Of a DNA stretch of 64,000 nt, positions 27,969-36,525 are shown piece after piece; position 1 is the stretch's first letter, and each line of letters opens with the position of its first letter. Source of the stretch: JAICMB01 sp963838885 (lineage in GTDB: Bacteria; Acidobacteriota; Terriglobia; Bryobacterales; Bryobacteraceae); assembly GCA_963838885.1 (NCBI GenBank), contig CAWITB010000060.1, positions 1-64,000 on the forward strand. The letters run 5' to 3'. A model generated the notes under the pieces. It had not been told where the DNA came from. It ran no database searches and worked only from the letters and a program-made list of their open reading frames with translations. A program made the translations under genes and the position numbers.

Positions 27969-29080
27969 TATATCCAGCGCACGATCTGAATTGGCAACGG
28001 ATACAGCCACCACAGACCCGTGCCTCCCTGCGCGTAATAAGTTGGCGCGATCAGAGAGACGATGGCGCTGGTCTTGGCGAGCCGCTCCACGCGCTCTAAA
28101 GACGCGTTTCGCATAAGGATGCTCAAGGCGACGGGGACGGCAGGCAGACAATATGCCATGCTGCGGGTAATGTCGATGACCAGGAGCGCGGCGGCGATGG
28201 TCAGCGCCAATTCCGCCGCGAACGCTGCCGCGAGTCCGCGCCGCTTTTGCTCGAAAGCAGCGGCGATCCCGGTCGTTACGAAAATCCAGGCGCCGCTCAG
28301 GCCGGTCCAGATTCCCAGTGGAATCATGTTCGTCTGCTCCGCTAGTACGGCGAGGCCCACGCCTCCCGTAGCGATCGACAGGGAGTAGGCATTGATCAAG
28401 ATGATTCTCACGGCCAAATAAGCGAGCCAGGCGACGACCACGGCGATCGGCTTGGCCGTGAGCAAGGCAGGAACGAATCCGCGCTTGCTGGAAGCAATGG
28501 AGAGCAGGATCACAAACGGAGAAGCAATGAGCGCGCGCTCGTCGGTCCAGGCGGCTAGAAAGACGCACAGCCCTGCGACGGGCGCAAGATCCGACCACAT
28601 TGCCAGGAGCAGCAGGCAGAGAGCCGGCCCATCGTAGAAACCGCCGCGCAGCTCGTGGAATCCCGCCTCGCCGGCCCATGCGCACGCGACCGAAAGGGAT
28701 GTGAACAGGGCGGCTTTCCTGCCCGCGCCGAGCTTCGCGGCGAGCGCAATGACTACATAAAGCAGCAGCGCGCCGGCGATGAAGGAGAAAATCAACAGAC
28801 CCGTCTCGTCGAGATGCAATATATGCGCGAACAGCGGGACGGCGAGCCGCAAGGTCAGCTTACTCTCGTGCGATTCCGGCGGAAACAGGCGCGCCATATC
28901 GGCCATGGGGTGGTCGACTTTGAGAAGGGCGTTGCGCCAGGTGGTCTCGACGAAGGGCGTCGCGAGCGCGTCGTAGCTGGGAAAAGCGCGGAAGAGCGAG
29001 ATCGCGAGGACGATCAGGAGGGCCTTCCACCTCCAGCCCGGTCCCGATAGAATGCGATCGACGGCCGCGGCGTAAGACAC
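27956..29080 (-). CDS. Polytopic membrane protein, unrecognised (last gene of glycan operon)
   Basis: An inner-membrane protein of about 374 residues with eight to ten hydrophobic helices (e.g. ALLIVLAISLFRAF, LLIFSFIAGALLLYVVIALA). The short loop FPPESHESKLTLRLAVPLFA and WTDERAL resemble the first-loop acidic regions of GT-C-like proteins, but no firm family match is claimed. I chose GTG at 29080, one base after the stop of the previous gene and with AGGG eight bases upstream; ATG at 29098 is an alternative. Its place in the operon suggests a role in polymer or glycolipid assembly. Confidence 0.65.
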   Translation of the reverse strand: MSYAAAVDRILSGPGWRWKALLIVLAISLFRAFPSYDALATPFVETTWRNALLKVDHPMADMARLFPPESHESKLTLRLAVPLFAHILHLDETGLLIFSFIAGALLLYVVIALAAKLGAGRKAALFTSLSVACAWAGEAGFHELRGGFYDGPALCLLLLAMWSDLAPVAGLCVFLAAWTDERALIASPFVILLSIASSKRGFVPALLTAKPIAVVVAWLAYLAVRIILINAYSLSIATGGVGLAVLAEQTNMIPLGIWTGLSGAWIFVTTGIAAAFEQKRRGLAAAFAAELALTIAAALLVIDITRSMAYCLPAVPVALSILMRNASLERVERLAKTSAIVSLIAPTYYAQGGTGLWWLYPLPIQIVRWIYQSL

Positions 29081-29081
29081 G

Positions 29082-30860
29082 TCACGGCCCTTTTGCATCG
29101 CGCGACAGAAACGTGGGCTCGTCGGGCGGCGGCGCCGCCTCGGAGTAGCGTTGCAGAGACTGCGGCCAGACGTCCGCTTCAACCAGCCAGGCTTCGCGAT
29201 CGGAAAAATATTTCAATAACTTCGCATCGGACGCGGGGTCCATTTCTCTGGCCCAGACTACCTTGCTGCCGTCAATGTCGGCGTGATTGTAGACCCACTC
29301 CTGGTTCGGCGGGTGCCAGGCGGCATATCGAACGATGACGAGCTGCTTCCGCGCCCGCGCCGCCAGCCATGCTTCAATGCCGGCGCGCGGCTCTTGATGC
29401 GGCTCCGCGGCATGCTCCCAATACGCCAGCGGAATGTAGAGGTAGTCGGCCGCCTGCTTCATAGCCCCGATCAAAACGACGCAGAGCGGCAGAACCACGA
29501 TAAGATAGGCCGCCCGGGGCCTGCTCACGCGAGAGAGGCTGACGTATATGTGCCGGATGCCCAGCGCCACAATCGCAAACATAATTGGGACCACGGGTCC
29601 GAGATGATAGGGGTACAGCACCATTTGGAAACAATTTGTGAATGCAATGAGGCACAGAAAGATAACGAGCGGCCGCGTGCGCCGGCCGCGAAAGATCCAG
29701 GGCAGCAGAAGCAGCGGCGCGGTAAGCAAGGGTCCGAAGAAGAACGTCCAGTTATCGTAGAGCCGCACGTCCATGCTCTCGACGAAATCCAGGGGCGTGC
29801 TGAAGCGCTCGCGCTGCCGCAGCTCTTGCTTGTACATCGCTTCCAGCACCTTGTGCCGCAGCACGACCTTCTTAGCGGGAAGAAGGATCAGATTCTCCGG
29901 CCAGCCGTACGTATCGCGATTCACCTGGTAAGGCATGCGGGCCGGATTGCCCGTTACGCGCCAGTTGTAATAACCGGTGAATGCAACGCCGCACAGCAGC
30001 GTCAGCGCGGCCGGTAGGAGAACGCGGAGAACGGCTTTGCGTTCCTTTATGAAGCGTGGCGCGATCGCCGCCGGCAGCACATAGAGAGTCGCGGCCGCCC
30101 CCAGGATGGCGCCTTCAAAAGGCCGCGTATTCATCAATACGACGAGGCCCAGCCCGAACAGAAGCCCGTAGGCGGGGCGCCAGATGCCGCGCTTCAGTAG
30201 CGGCAGCGATCCGATGAGCAACGCTCCTCCAATGGCCGGAACCGCGCCGCCCATGTAGCTGTTAATCCAAAACCCGAAAATCCCGATTTTCAAAATGGCG
30301 AGCAGCGTACCGAAAAACGCCCAGGCCGGCGGCAGCCATTGCTGCATCATCCAGCACATGGCGGCGAACATGACGCCGACGCTGAGCACCACGCCCGCCC
30401 ACGGCTCATGAAACAGCGCTTCGCCGAGTCCCAGAAACGCGCCCTGCCCCGGCGGATACATGGAAGCGTACGTAGGGCGCTGGATGATGTGGATCGATTC
30501 GAAGTGGCGCCACATGGGATGAGTGGGATTCGTCAGACGGCCGTGCGTCAGCGTATCGCCCAGCAAAAGATGGCTAAACTCGTCGTGAATGCTGGGATCG
30601 GGAACCGGCATCAAACCGAGGAGCGACAGGCGGATCACGATCGGCCAAAGGCCGCAGATCGCTATCGCGGTCCGTTTGCGCGCGGCCAGGCGGCGGAACG
30701 CGTTCCGCGCGATAGTGAACAGATTGCTCGACCCGAACGGCGCAAGAGCGATGAGGAAGGCCGCCAACGCCACCAGCACCCACTCGGTCGCAATGGGCAT
30801 GGGCACAAGAAAGCGAGTGGTGTCGTCGATGAAACGATGAAGACCTTCTGGAAAACTCAT
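29082..30860 (-). CDS. GT-C-type membrane glycosyltransferase-like protein
   Basis: A 592-residue protein with about ten to twelve transmembrane helices. The first periplasmic loop reads SIHDEFSHLLLGDTLTHGR, with the acidic pair and histidine arrangement of dolichyl-phosphate-mannose-mannosyltransferase-like (PMT/ArnT) GT-C enzymes, which use polyprenyl-phosphate sugars as donors. A soluble C-terminal part of about 120 residues (EPRAGIEAWLAARARKQLVI then VRYAAWHPPNQEWVYNHADI) follows the membrane domain and is typical of these proteins. It ends overlapping or touching the next gene. Confidence 0.72.
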   Translation of the reverse strand: MSFPEGLHRFIDDTTRFLVPMPIATEWVLVALAAFLIALAPFGSSNLFTIARNAFRRLAARKRTAIAICGLWPIVIRLSLLGLMPVPDPSIHDEFSHLLLGDTLTHGRLTNPTHPMWRHFESIHIIQRPTYASMYPPGQGAFLGLGEALFHEPWAGVVLSVGVMFAAMCWMMQQWLPPAWAFFGTLLAILKIGIFGFWINSYMGGAVPAIGGALLIGSLPLLKRGIWRPAYGLLFGLGLVVLMNTRPFEGAILGAAATLYVLPAAIAPRFIKERKAVLRVLLPAALTLLCGVAFTGYYNWRVTGNPARMPYQVNRDTYGWPENLILLPAKKVVLRHKVLEAMYKQELRQRERFSTPLDFVESMDVRLYDNWTFFFGPLLTAPLLLLPWIFRGRRTRPLVIFLCLIAFTNCFQMVLYPYHLGPVVPIMFAIVALGIRHIYVSLSRVSRPRAAYLIVVLPLCVVLIGAMKQAADYLYIPLAYWEHAAEPHQEPRAGIEAWLAARARKQLVIVRYAAWHPPNQEWVYNHADIDGSKVVWAREMDPASDAKLLKYFSDREAWLVEADVWPQSLQRYSEAAPPPDEPTFLSRDAKGP

Positions 30861-30879
30861 GCCGTACGACTTGACACCG

Positions 30880-32769
30880 TTACTTCACTTCGAGACCAAC
30901 GGAACGAACGACAGCTCCGAGTTCGCGCGCATCGGCCGCCGTGGGAGGCGAGGCTTTGTCGAAGCTGAAGCTCACGGGGACAACCCCGCCGGCGAGCGCA
31001 TTGGAGGGAACGGCGGCCGAGTAGGTGGCCTCGCCGCTGTTGCCGAACGTTCGCGGAGGCAGCGGCCGGCCGTTGATGTTCGCCGTCAGGGTCATCGGTC
31101 CAAGCTTAGCGAGTTGACTGGCGGGCAGGAACAAGCGTAACAGGAGCGTGGCGCCATTTCGGCCGGCGCCGGGGGGCGGCTGTAACAGCACGGCGAACCT
31201 TCGCGCCGTCCAGCGCCAGGCGTTCGCCTCCACGCCATAAAATCCGGATAGCAGTTGGTGCGCTGCGCCCGCATCGACCATGGTCAGCATACTTTCGGCA
31301 GTGGGATATAGGGGGTGCGCTCCGCGCCGGTACAGGTCGAACGATTCCGGCTGCAAAATGGAACTACGCCAATACACGTTGCCATCGAAATGCCGGATCG
31401 GCGCATAGGAACCCATCCGCATCAGACTGCTCCAGCGCTCTTTCTCGCCGATCGTTTTATATCCGGCCAAAACGTAATTGGGAGCGTCAGGCAAGAAGAG
31501 CGCTACGGGATCGTCCGCGCGGTTGTGGGTCGACCAGTCCCAGTACGCCGGCCCGCCCCTGTTGAAATTTCGAAAGGCATTCCGCGCGAAATAGGGCTGC
31601 ACCGCGGTGCATACGAATCCCAGGCCGTACAGTCCGCGCGCGGGAATGCCGGAAGTTTTGAGGTATGCGGCGGCGGCTTTACTGCCCGAGTATGCGTGCG
31701 CCCAATCGTAGCCTACGGATCGCGCGGTCCAGTAGCACTGCACCGCGATTACGAGGATCAGCGATGCCAACGCCCCCGGCCCTGGCTTGACGCGGGCCGC
31801 CGCAATCCAGATTGCGAACAGCCAGGCAAGGAACAGGAAGCCATCGTGCCACAAATTAGCGTAGACGACCGCTCCCGCGATCGAGAGGAGCGCGGCCGAG
31901 AGGACGAACGGGAGCAAGGCGCGGCCTTTCCAAAGGAGCGGGATCGAAAGAGCGAGCGCGGCCCAGGATGCGAGCCACTGGCCCGTGAACGCCTCCGTGA
32001 ATGCCGCGTTCGAGAACGAGATCAGGTGGAGGAACGAGAAATCGCGATGCGTCGCGAAAGCGCCGTCGGAGGCGGGCCATGCGGACCAAGCCATCGCGGC
32101 CACGAAGACGGCGTACCCCGCGCCGGCGATGACAATACTTTTACGCTCGGCGCGGCCCAGTTCCTTCCATTCGCTAGCTAGTCGAATCTGATACGCGAGC
32201 CAGATCCCCACGGCGAGCATCATGGCATGAAGGCTGATGGCGGCCAGCAGACAGAGCAAGATCGTAAGCGCACCCGCCCGTTGTCGGGCGCCGGCATAGA
32301 GTAGTGCGCATGCGAAGAGCAGAAGCGGCGTCAGAGAATAGCTGCGCGCGATAACGGGGTATTGGTAGCAGAGAAAGAAGGTAAACGGCAGGAATAAGCG
32401 GATGGCGAGCGGCAGCGGCGCATATTTGAGTAACAGCCAGATCGCCGCGAATCCCAGGATGCCCGAAAAGACGTTCAATGCGGCGTACGGGAATCCGAGC
32501 CGGATGAGAACATGCAGCAGAGTGTGCCACAGCCCCGGCGTTCCTTCATAATGCAGCAGGTGCGTCCATAAACCGGTCAGACTTGCATCGCGCGCCAGCA
32601 GCCAGGCTTGCGCTTCATCGGCCCAGGGCTCATGACGCCAAATCGCGGCTCCAACGACAAGGGCGTACGCCGCGGCCGCGCCGTACAACGGAAAGGAGGA
32701 AGAAACAGATACTTCTTGAACTCGCCGGACGGCGGGGGGTCGCTGCCGGATGGCGGCTACGACACCCAT
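30880..32769 (-). CDS. GT-C-like membrane protein with a C-terminal domain shared with the upstream lipoprotein
   Basis: A protein of about 629 residues with a membrane domain of about ten helices; the first loop EPWADEAQAWLLARDASLTG carries the DE-type acidic motif of GT-C transferases. The last 122 residues (from LLSGFYGVEANAWRWTARRF to the end) align without gaps to the secreted domain of the lipoprotein at 33829-34353; I count about 57 identities in 120 positions. The ATG at 32769 overlaps the end of the epimerase by 13 bases. The pair of proteins probably binds or modifies the same extracytoplasmic glycan. Confidence 0.74.
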   Translation of the reverse strand: MGVVAAIRQRPPAVRRVQEVSVSSSFPLYGAAAAYALVVGAAIWRHEPWADEAQAWLLARDASLTGLWTHLLHYEGTPGLWHTLLHVLIRLGFPYAALNVFSGILGFAAIWLLLKYAPLPLAIRLFLPFTFFLCYQYPVIARSYSLTPLLLFACALLYAGARQRAGALTILLCLLAAISLHAMMLAVGIWLAYQIRLASEWKELGRAERKSIVIAGAGYAVFVAAMAWSAWPASDGAFATHRDFSFLHLISFSNAAFTEAFTGQWLASWAALALSIPLLWKGRALLPFVLSAALLSIAGAVVYANLWHDGFLFLAWLFAIWIAAARVKPGPGALASLILVIAVQCYWTARSVGYDWAHAYSGSKAAAAYLKTSGIPARGLYGLGFVCTAVQPYFARNAFRNFNRGGPAYWDWSTHNRADDPVALFLPDAPNYVLAGYKTIGEKERWSSLMRMGSYAPIRHFDGNVYWRSSILQPESFDLYRRGAHPLYPTAESMLTMVDAGAAHQLLSGFYGVEANAWRWTARRFAVLLQPPPGAGRNGATLLLRLFLPASQLAKLGPMTLTANINGRPLPPRTFGNSGEATYSAAVPSNALAGGVVPVSFSFDKASPPTAADARELGAVVRSVGLEVK

Positions 32770-33791
32770 TTCAGGAATCGGATGACCCCCATTTTGGCCG
32801 TCTTGCGGTGCGCCGAGACGTCGCGCCGGCTCTCGATTTCGCGCCGGTTCTCGCCGTAATATTGGTAGGCTCGCCACAGCATCTCTTCGTTTGTCAGCGT
32901 CGGACGCCAGCGGAGAAGGCTCTTGATTTTCGACGTGTCGAACATGAAATCCTCGGCGATCATCTTGTAATGATAGGGGCCGAGCGGCGAAATGCGAAGA
33001 TGATAGGCCAATTTCATGGCCGCGATGGTGGGGCCTTTAGGAAGCGATGCCAGCTTCGATTTGCTGTTGGCGCGCCGGATCACGTACTCGTACACCTCGG
33101 CAAACGATTTGACGTTGTCCGAACCGATGTTGAAGATCTCCGATTTGGGATAATCGAGCGCCAGGATGCAGGCATCGGCGAGGTCGCCGGCGTGGATGAA
33201 TTGATAACGGTTTCGTCCGCCGCCGACTGTCCAGACGCGGCGGCCATCGTCGATGAATTCAAAAAGAATCGCGAGCAGGCCCAGGCGCCCGGAATCGATG
33301 ATGGTGGGGCAGCGGATGATTATTGAGTTGATGTCCTGGTACTCGAGAATGATCTTTTCGCCCTCGAGCTTCGATTTCCCGTAAATCTCGACGGGATTGG
33401 GATCGTCCTCCTCGCGAATGGGACGCTTCACGCCTTCGCCCCACAAGCAGTTCGAGGACGTGAAGACCATTTGCCGGACGCCGTGCGCGCGCATGGCATC
33501 CATAATGTTGCGCGTGCCGTCGACATTGCTCGACCACAGGCCGCGCTCGTCCTCTGAGCCATGGGCCAGCATCGCGGCGCAGTGCGCCACTGCATCGATG
33601 GGCTGCGCCTCAAAGAGGCGGCGCAGCTCCGCGGCATCTCGTATGTCTACCTGTTTCGAAATCAGATTGGGGTCGCGGTCCTGGTCGGGACAAACGTCGA
33701 CGCTGATGCAGCGATGACCCGATTGGAGAATTTGCCGCTTCAAAATTCCGCCAAAAAATCCGGCGCCTCCGGTCACAAGCACGGTCTTCAT
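32757..33791 (-). CDS. NAD-dependent epimerase/dehydratase (extended SDR)
   Basis: A 344-residue extended short-chain dehydrogenase. The N-terminal VLVTGGAGFFGGILKRQIL holds the dinucleotide-binding glycines, and NPVEIYGKSKLEGEKIILEY holds the YxxxK catalytic pair with SSNCLWGE ahead of it. Relatives act on nucleotide sugars (UDP-glucose 4-epimerase, dTDP-rhamnose steps) or sterol-like substrates. The start ATG at 33791 precedes the Rossmann motif directly; the frame is open to 33914. It lies 37 bases after the lipoprotein gene and overlaps the GT-C gene, so it belongs to the glycan operon. Confidence 0.86.
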   Translation of the reverse strand: MKTVLVTGGAGFFGGILKRQILQSGHRCISVDVCPDQDRDPNLISKQVDIRDAAELRRLFEAQPIDAVAHCAAMLAHGSEDERGLWSSNVDGTRNIMDAMRAHGVRQMVFTSSNCLWGEGVKRPIREEDDPNPVEIYGKSKLEGEKIILEYQDINSIIIRCPTIIDSGRLGLLAILFEFIDDGRRVWTVGGGRNRYQFIHAGDLADACILALDYPKSEIFNIGSDNVKSFAEVYEYVIRRANSKSKLASLPKGPTIAAMKLAYHLRISPLGPYHYKMIAEDFMFDTSKIKSLLRWRPTLTNEEMLWRAYQYYGENRREIESRRDVSAHRKTAKMGVIRFLKWVS

Positions 33792-33828
33792 CGTTGTTGT
33801 TTCTTTGCTCCTATTGTCTGGTAACGCA

Positions 33829-34353
33829 TTACTGATCTGGCTGCAGCGCCGCGGAATTGACCACGACTCCAAGCTCCCGGCCATCCGCCGCGGAAGGCGG
33901 AGTAAATTTATCAAGCGTGAAGTTTAGCGGCACGAGATTGGTATCCACAATGCTCGGCGGCAGCTCGCGGGCATACGTATAGCTGCCCGGCTTTGAAAAA
34001 GTCTCCGGCTCCAGCGCATGGCCCGCGGCTTCGGCGCTGAGCGTCAACGGTCCGAGCTTTTCGATTTGACCCGCCGGAATATACAGTTGAAGCACCAGTT
34101 TGGCTCCATGCTGCGCCGCGTTCCGGGGCGGCCCTAGCGCCAGGGTGAACTTTCGGGTGGTCCAGCGCCACCCGCTTCCTTCCGGGGGGTAGAAGCCGGA
34201 GATAAGCTGATTCTCGCGCTTGCGGTCGCCCATGTTAATCGCGCTGGCGGGCGCGCTCCTGGGGCGATGGCACGCGGGGAATAAAGCCAAACCGCACGCC
34301 AGCACAACGCTCCACCGCGCACACGCTCCGGTTGTTTTTGTAAATCTCTTCAC
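33829..34353 (-). CDS. Predicted lipoprotein carrying the shared 122-residue domain
   Basis: A secreted protein with a lipobox-like LFPAC after a hydrophobic stretch (WSVVLACGLA), so the mature form is probably acylated. The remaining 123 residues, from SGFYPPEGSGWRWTTRKFTL, form a domain with alternating hydrophobic strands, nearly half identical to the C-terminus of the GT-C protein two genes downstream. I recognise no named family. The start is not settled: GTG at 34353 gives 174 residues with a normal signal peptide, GTG at 34383 gives 184; neither has a strong ribosome site. It is the first gene of the glycan operon. Confidence 0.68.
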   Translation of the reverse strand: MKRFTKTTGACARWSVVLACGLALFPACHRPRSAPASAINMGDRKRENQLISGFYPPEGSGWRWTTRKFTLALGPPRNAAQHGAKLVLQLYIPAGQIEKLGPLTLSAEAAGHALEPETFSKPGSYTYARELPPSIVDTNLVPLNFTLDKFTPPSAADGRELGVVVNSAALQPDQ

Positions 34354-34400
34354 TCTTGGACGTAAACTGCTGGGACGCCGCACCTAGGATAACTGTTTCA

Positions 34401-34658
34401 ATGGGCTACGCGAAAGCGCGTCAAACTATGGACATGGAAGAGGATCGCACGCCCGCCGCGGACGACGAAGTGGGCCTGCGCAAGCAGGTCGGTCCACGTT
34501 TCTGGCCGGCCATGGCGGCCTATGCCGTCCTGGCTCTGCTGGCCGGGTTGACCTTAAATGGACCGAGCATGTTCGAGTATCGCCTGCGAGTGCTGGTCTG
34601 GCTTCTCCTCGCCGCGCTGGCGGTGAAGACCTGGATTCATAACCACCGCAAGCAGTAG
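34401..34658 (+). CDS. Small two-helix membrane protein
   Basis: An 85-residue protein with an acidic, soluble N-terminus (KARQTMDMEEDRTPAADDEV) followed by two transmembrane segments (WPAMAAYAVLALLAGLTL and VLVWLLLAALAVKTWI). AGGATAA lies 11 bases before the ATG at 34401; later ATGs at 34428 and 34434 are possible. It diverges from the glycan operon. No family is recognised. Confidence 0.5.
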   Translation: MGYAKARQTMDMEEDRTPAADDEVGLRKQVGPRFWPAMAAYAVLALLAGLTLNGPSMFEYRLRVLVWLLLAALAVKTWIHNHRKQ

Positions 34659-35078
34659 TCCATGGGGGTAGAGTCGAACCTCCGTACGGTCACAAAATCT
34701 ACTTAGAACTCTAAACATCGTCAGCCCGGCGTCGATACACAAACATAGAAGAGGAACATCGGCCCGTTTCAATACGGGACGGAATCGCCAAATCGGCGCC
34801 GCGCGGGGGTTCTAGGGTTCCATTATGAGATTGCCGTCGTGGCTACCGACTCGGCGTGGAATCCGCAACCGGGTTGAAGCAATCACGGCGATTACGTCCA
34901 TCGTGTTGTATTCGCGCAACTAAGGCCCGCATGGGCGAAACCGCGAAGTATCTCCGTCAGTCGTGTCCGATGCGAGCAACCTCTGGCGAACGGCTTGCAC
35001 CCTCAAGGTTCATCGGAAGAAGCAAAACCGATAAAAAACCTGGGGACGAGAGAACCCGTTCCAACGGAGAGATAACGC
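34659..35078. other. 420-base intergenic region ahead of the sigma-factor gene
   Basis: No gene is supported. It contains small hairpins (CCCGT/ACGGG near 34770-34785 and CGCC/GGCG shortly after) and, read on the minus strand near 34660-34690, a piece resembling a tRNA T-arm (GGAGGTTCGACTCTACC). The long leader may hold promoter and control elements for the sigma factor. No known riboswitch consensus was recognised. Confidence 0.4.
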
Positions 35079-35831
35079 ATGAAGAGGATCAAGACCGCCG
35101 CGAGTGATGCGCAGAACGCAATTCGCGACCGCATCATACTCGAGCACCTACCGCTGGTGAAAGCCATCGCGGTTCGGGTGCACGAGAATCTGCCCGTCCA
35201 CGTCGACTTGGACGATCTCGTACATGCAGGGGTATTGGGCCTTTTCGATGCCGCGACGAAATTCAATCCCGATAAACAGGTCGCCTTCTCCAGTTACGCC
35301 AAGCATCGCATCAAGGGAGCAATCCTCGACAGCCTTCGCCAACTCGATTGGGCTTCGCGCGATCTGCGACGGCGCCACAAGCAGTTGGAAGCCGTCACCC
35401 GCGAGCTCGCCTGCAATTTGCAGCGAAATCCCACTGAAGCCGAGATCGCCGAAAAGCTCGGCGTAGGCGTGGATCGCTGGCGGCAAATGATGATCGATCT
35501 GCGCAGCGTGGGCCTCATCTCGGCTTCGGCGCGCAACATCGACCACGAAGATCTGCCCGCCCCCGATTTCCCCAGTAGTCCCGCGACGCAGCCGGACAAC
35601 ATGTGCGCCCGGGAGCAGATGCGCTCACTGCTGAGCGTGGCGATGAAGGCGCTTCCGGTGCGTTATCAGAAGGTCGTGCTCTTGTACTACACCAAGGAGA
35701 TGACCATGAAGGAAATCGGCGGCGTACTCGGAATCAACGAGAGCCGCGTATCGCAGATCCACAAGTCGGCGCTCGAAAAAATGCAGGTCGTCTTGCACTC
35801 CAACGGGATTCACTCCAGCCAGGCGTTCTGA
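35079..35831 (+). CDS. FliA/WhiG-type RNA polymerase sigma factor (sigma-28 group)
   Basis: A 250-residue sigma-70-family protein. Region 2 reads ILEHLPLVKAIAVRVHENLP and LDDLVHAGVLGLFDAATKFN with SYAKHRIKGAILDSLRQLDW, region 3 RRHKQLEAVTRELACNLQRN, and region 4 LPVRYQKVVLLYYTKEMTMK with EIGGVLGINESRVSQIHKSA. This layout, without region 1, is that of the motility/sporulation group (FliA, WhiG, SigD). No flagellar genes are in the window, so its regulon is not evident. GGAGAG lies nine bases before the ATG. It has an unusually long upstream region. Confidence 0.92.
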   Translation: MKRIKTAASDAQNAIRDRIILEHLPLVKAIAVRVHENLPVHVDLDDLVHAGVLGLFDAATKFNPDKQVAFSSYAKHRIKGAILDSLRQLDWASRDLRRRHKQLEAVTRELACNLQRNPTEAEIAEKLGVGVDRWRQMMIDLRSVGLISASARNIDHEDLPAPDFPSSPATQPDNMCAREQMRSLLSVAMKALPVRYQKVVLLYYTKEMTMKEIGGVLGINESRVSQIHKSALEKMQVVLHSNGIHSSQAF

Positions 35832-35886
35832 TTCCGCTTCGGCGCGGTTGCCAACAAGAGCCGGTCCGCGCTATAAAGAAGAGCCT

Positions 35887-36066
35887 ATGAATTGGTCCTA
35901 TCAGGTGGTCGAAGCCGAGGACGGAGACACTCTTTTGTCCACGCTCGAGGAATACGGAGCGAATGGCTGGGAGCTCGTCACCGCCAAGAGGAATGAATGG
36001 GAGGACGAGCAAGGCAATCTGGGGATCTCCTGGATTCTGTTCTTCAAACAGCCGCGAACACGTTAG
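35887..36066 (+). CDS. DUF4177-like small protein
   Basis: A 59-residue protein that opens MNWSYQVVEAEDGDTLLSTL and then reads EYGANGWELVTAKRNEWEDE before a strand GISWILFFKQP. The pattern of a strand, a short helix with a W-E-L core and a closing strand matches DUF4177. AAGAAGAG precedes the ATG at 35887, and the extra open frame upstream is in the sigma-gene leader. Function unknown; such proteins are often small phage- or stress-linked genes. It lies between the sigma factor and an SRPBCC gene on the same strand. Confidence 0.72.
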   Translation: MNWSYQVVEAEDGDTLLSTLEEYGANGWELVTAKRNEWEDEQGNLGISWILFFKQPRTR

Positions 36067-36072
36067 CGGACT

Positions 36073-36525
36073 ATGCCCATGAGCGCCAACGCATCCGAGT
36101 CGGTCCATGTGACCCGCCGCCTCGCCGCATCGCCCGAACGCGTTTTCGAAGCCTGGGTCGACGCGACGCTCCTGCGGCGTTGGCTGGCGCCGATCGCCGA
36201 GGCCGACGCGCGAGTGGGCGGCCGCTTTCGTCTTGAAGTTTCGAAGCCGGAGGGAGCGCATGTCGTAAGCGGCGAATATCGGGAATTGATACCTGGCCGG
36301 CGTATCGTCATGACCTGGGTCTACGAAGGCCCGATGGCGCCAGCGCAGAAAATGGAAGCGCTATTGACCGTCGAATTCCGCCAGGATGCCGCGCACACCG
36401 AAATCGATTTGCGCCACGAGCGCCTGACCAACCCCGTCTACCGTGACGCAATACGGAGCGGCGCATGGACCAAGGCGCTGGACGAACTGGAAGCAGTGCT
36501 GGCAGGCGTTAAAGTTCAAACGTAA
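36073..36525 (+). CDS. SRPBCC/AHSA1-domain protein
   Basis: A 150-residue START-like (SRPBCC, Aha1 C-terminal) fold: ESVHVTRRLAASPERVFEAW at the start, DARVGGRFRLEVSKPEGAHV and GEYRELIPGRRIVMTWVYEG in the middle, and the closing helix SGAWTKALDELEAVLAG. The fold has a large hydrophobic cavity for a small ligand. The last 17 bases overlap the end of the ALDH gene on the other strand. Ligand and role are unknown. Confidence 0.87.
   Translation: MPMSANASESVHVTRRLAASPERVFEAWVDATLLRRWLAPIAEADARVGGRFRLEVSKPEGAHVVSGEYRELIPGRRIVMTWVYEGPMAPAQKMEALLTVEFRQDAAHTEIDLRHERLTNPVYRDAIRSGAWTKALDELEAVLAGVKVQT

Noticed and set aside
27261..28685. 474-codon open frame on the minus strand
   Set aside because: It runs antisense to the methyltransferase and across the frame of the membrane protein, has skewed Arg-rich composition and no motifs; a GC-rich shadow.
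31315..32181. 288-codon open frame on the plus strand
   Set aside because: Antisense to the GT-C-like gene; composition is that of a shadow frame.
34660..35030. tmRNA gene on the minus strand
   Set aside because: Only a T-arm-like piece is seen; the conserved 5' GGATTCGAC region, the tag frame and an acceptor-stem partner are missing.
34860..35078. c-di-GMP riboswitch ahead of the sigma factor
   Set aside because: Attractive in context, but the conserved GEMM core bases could not be found.
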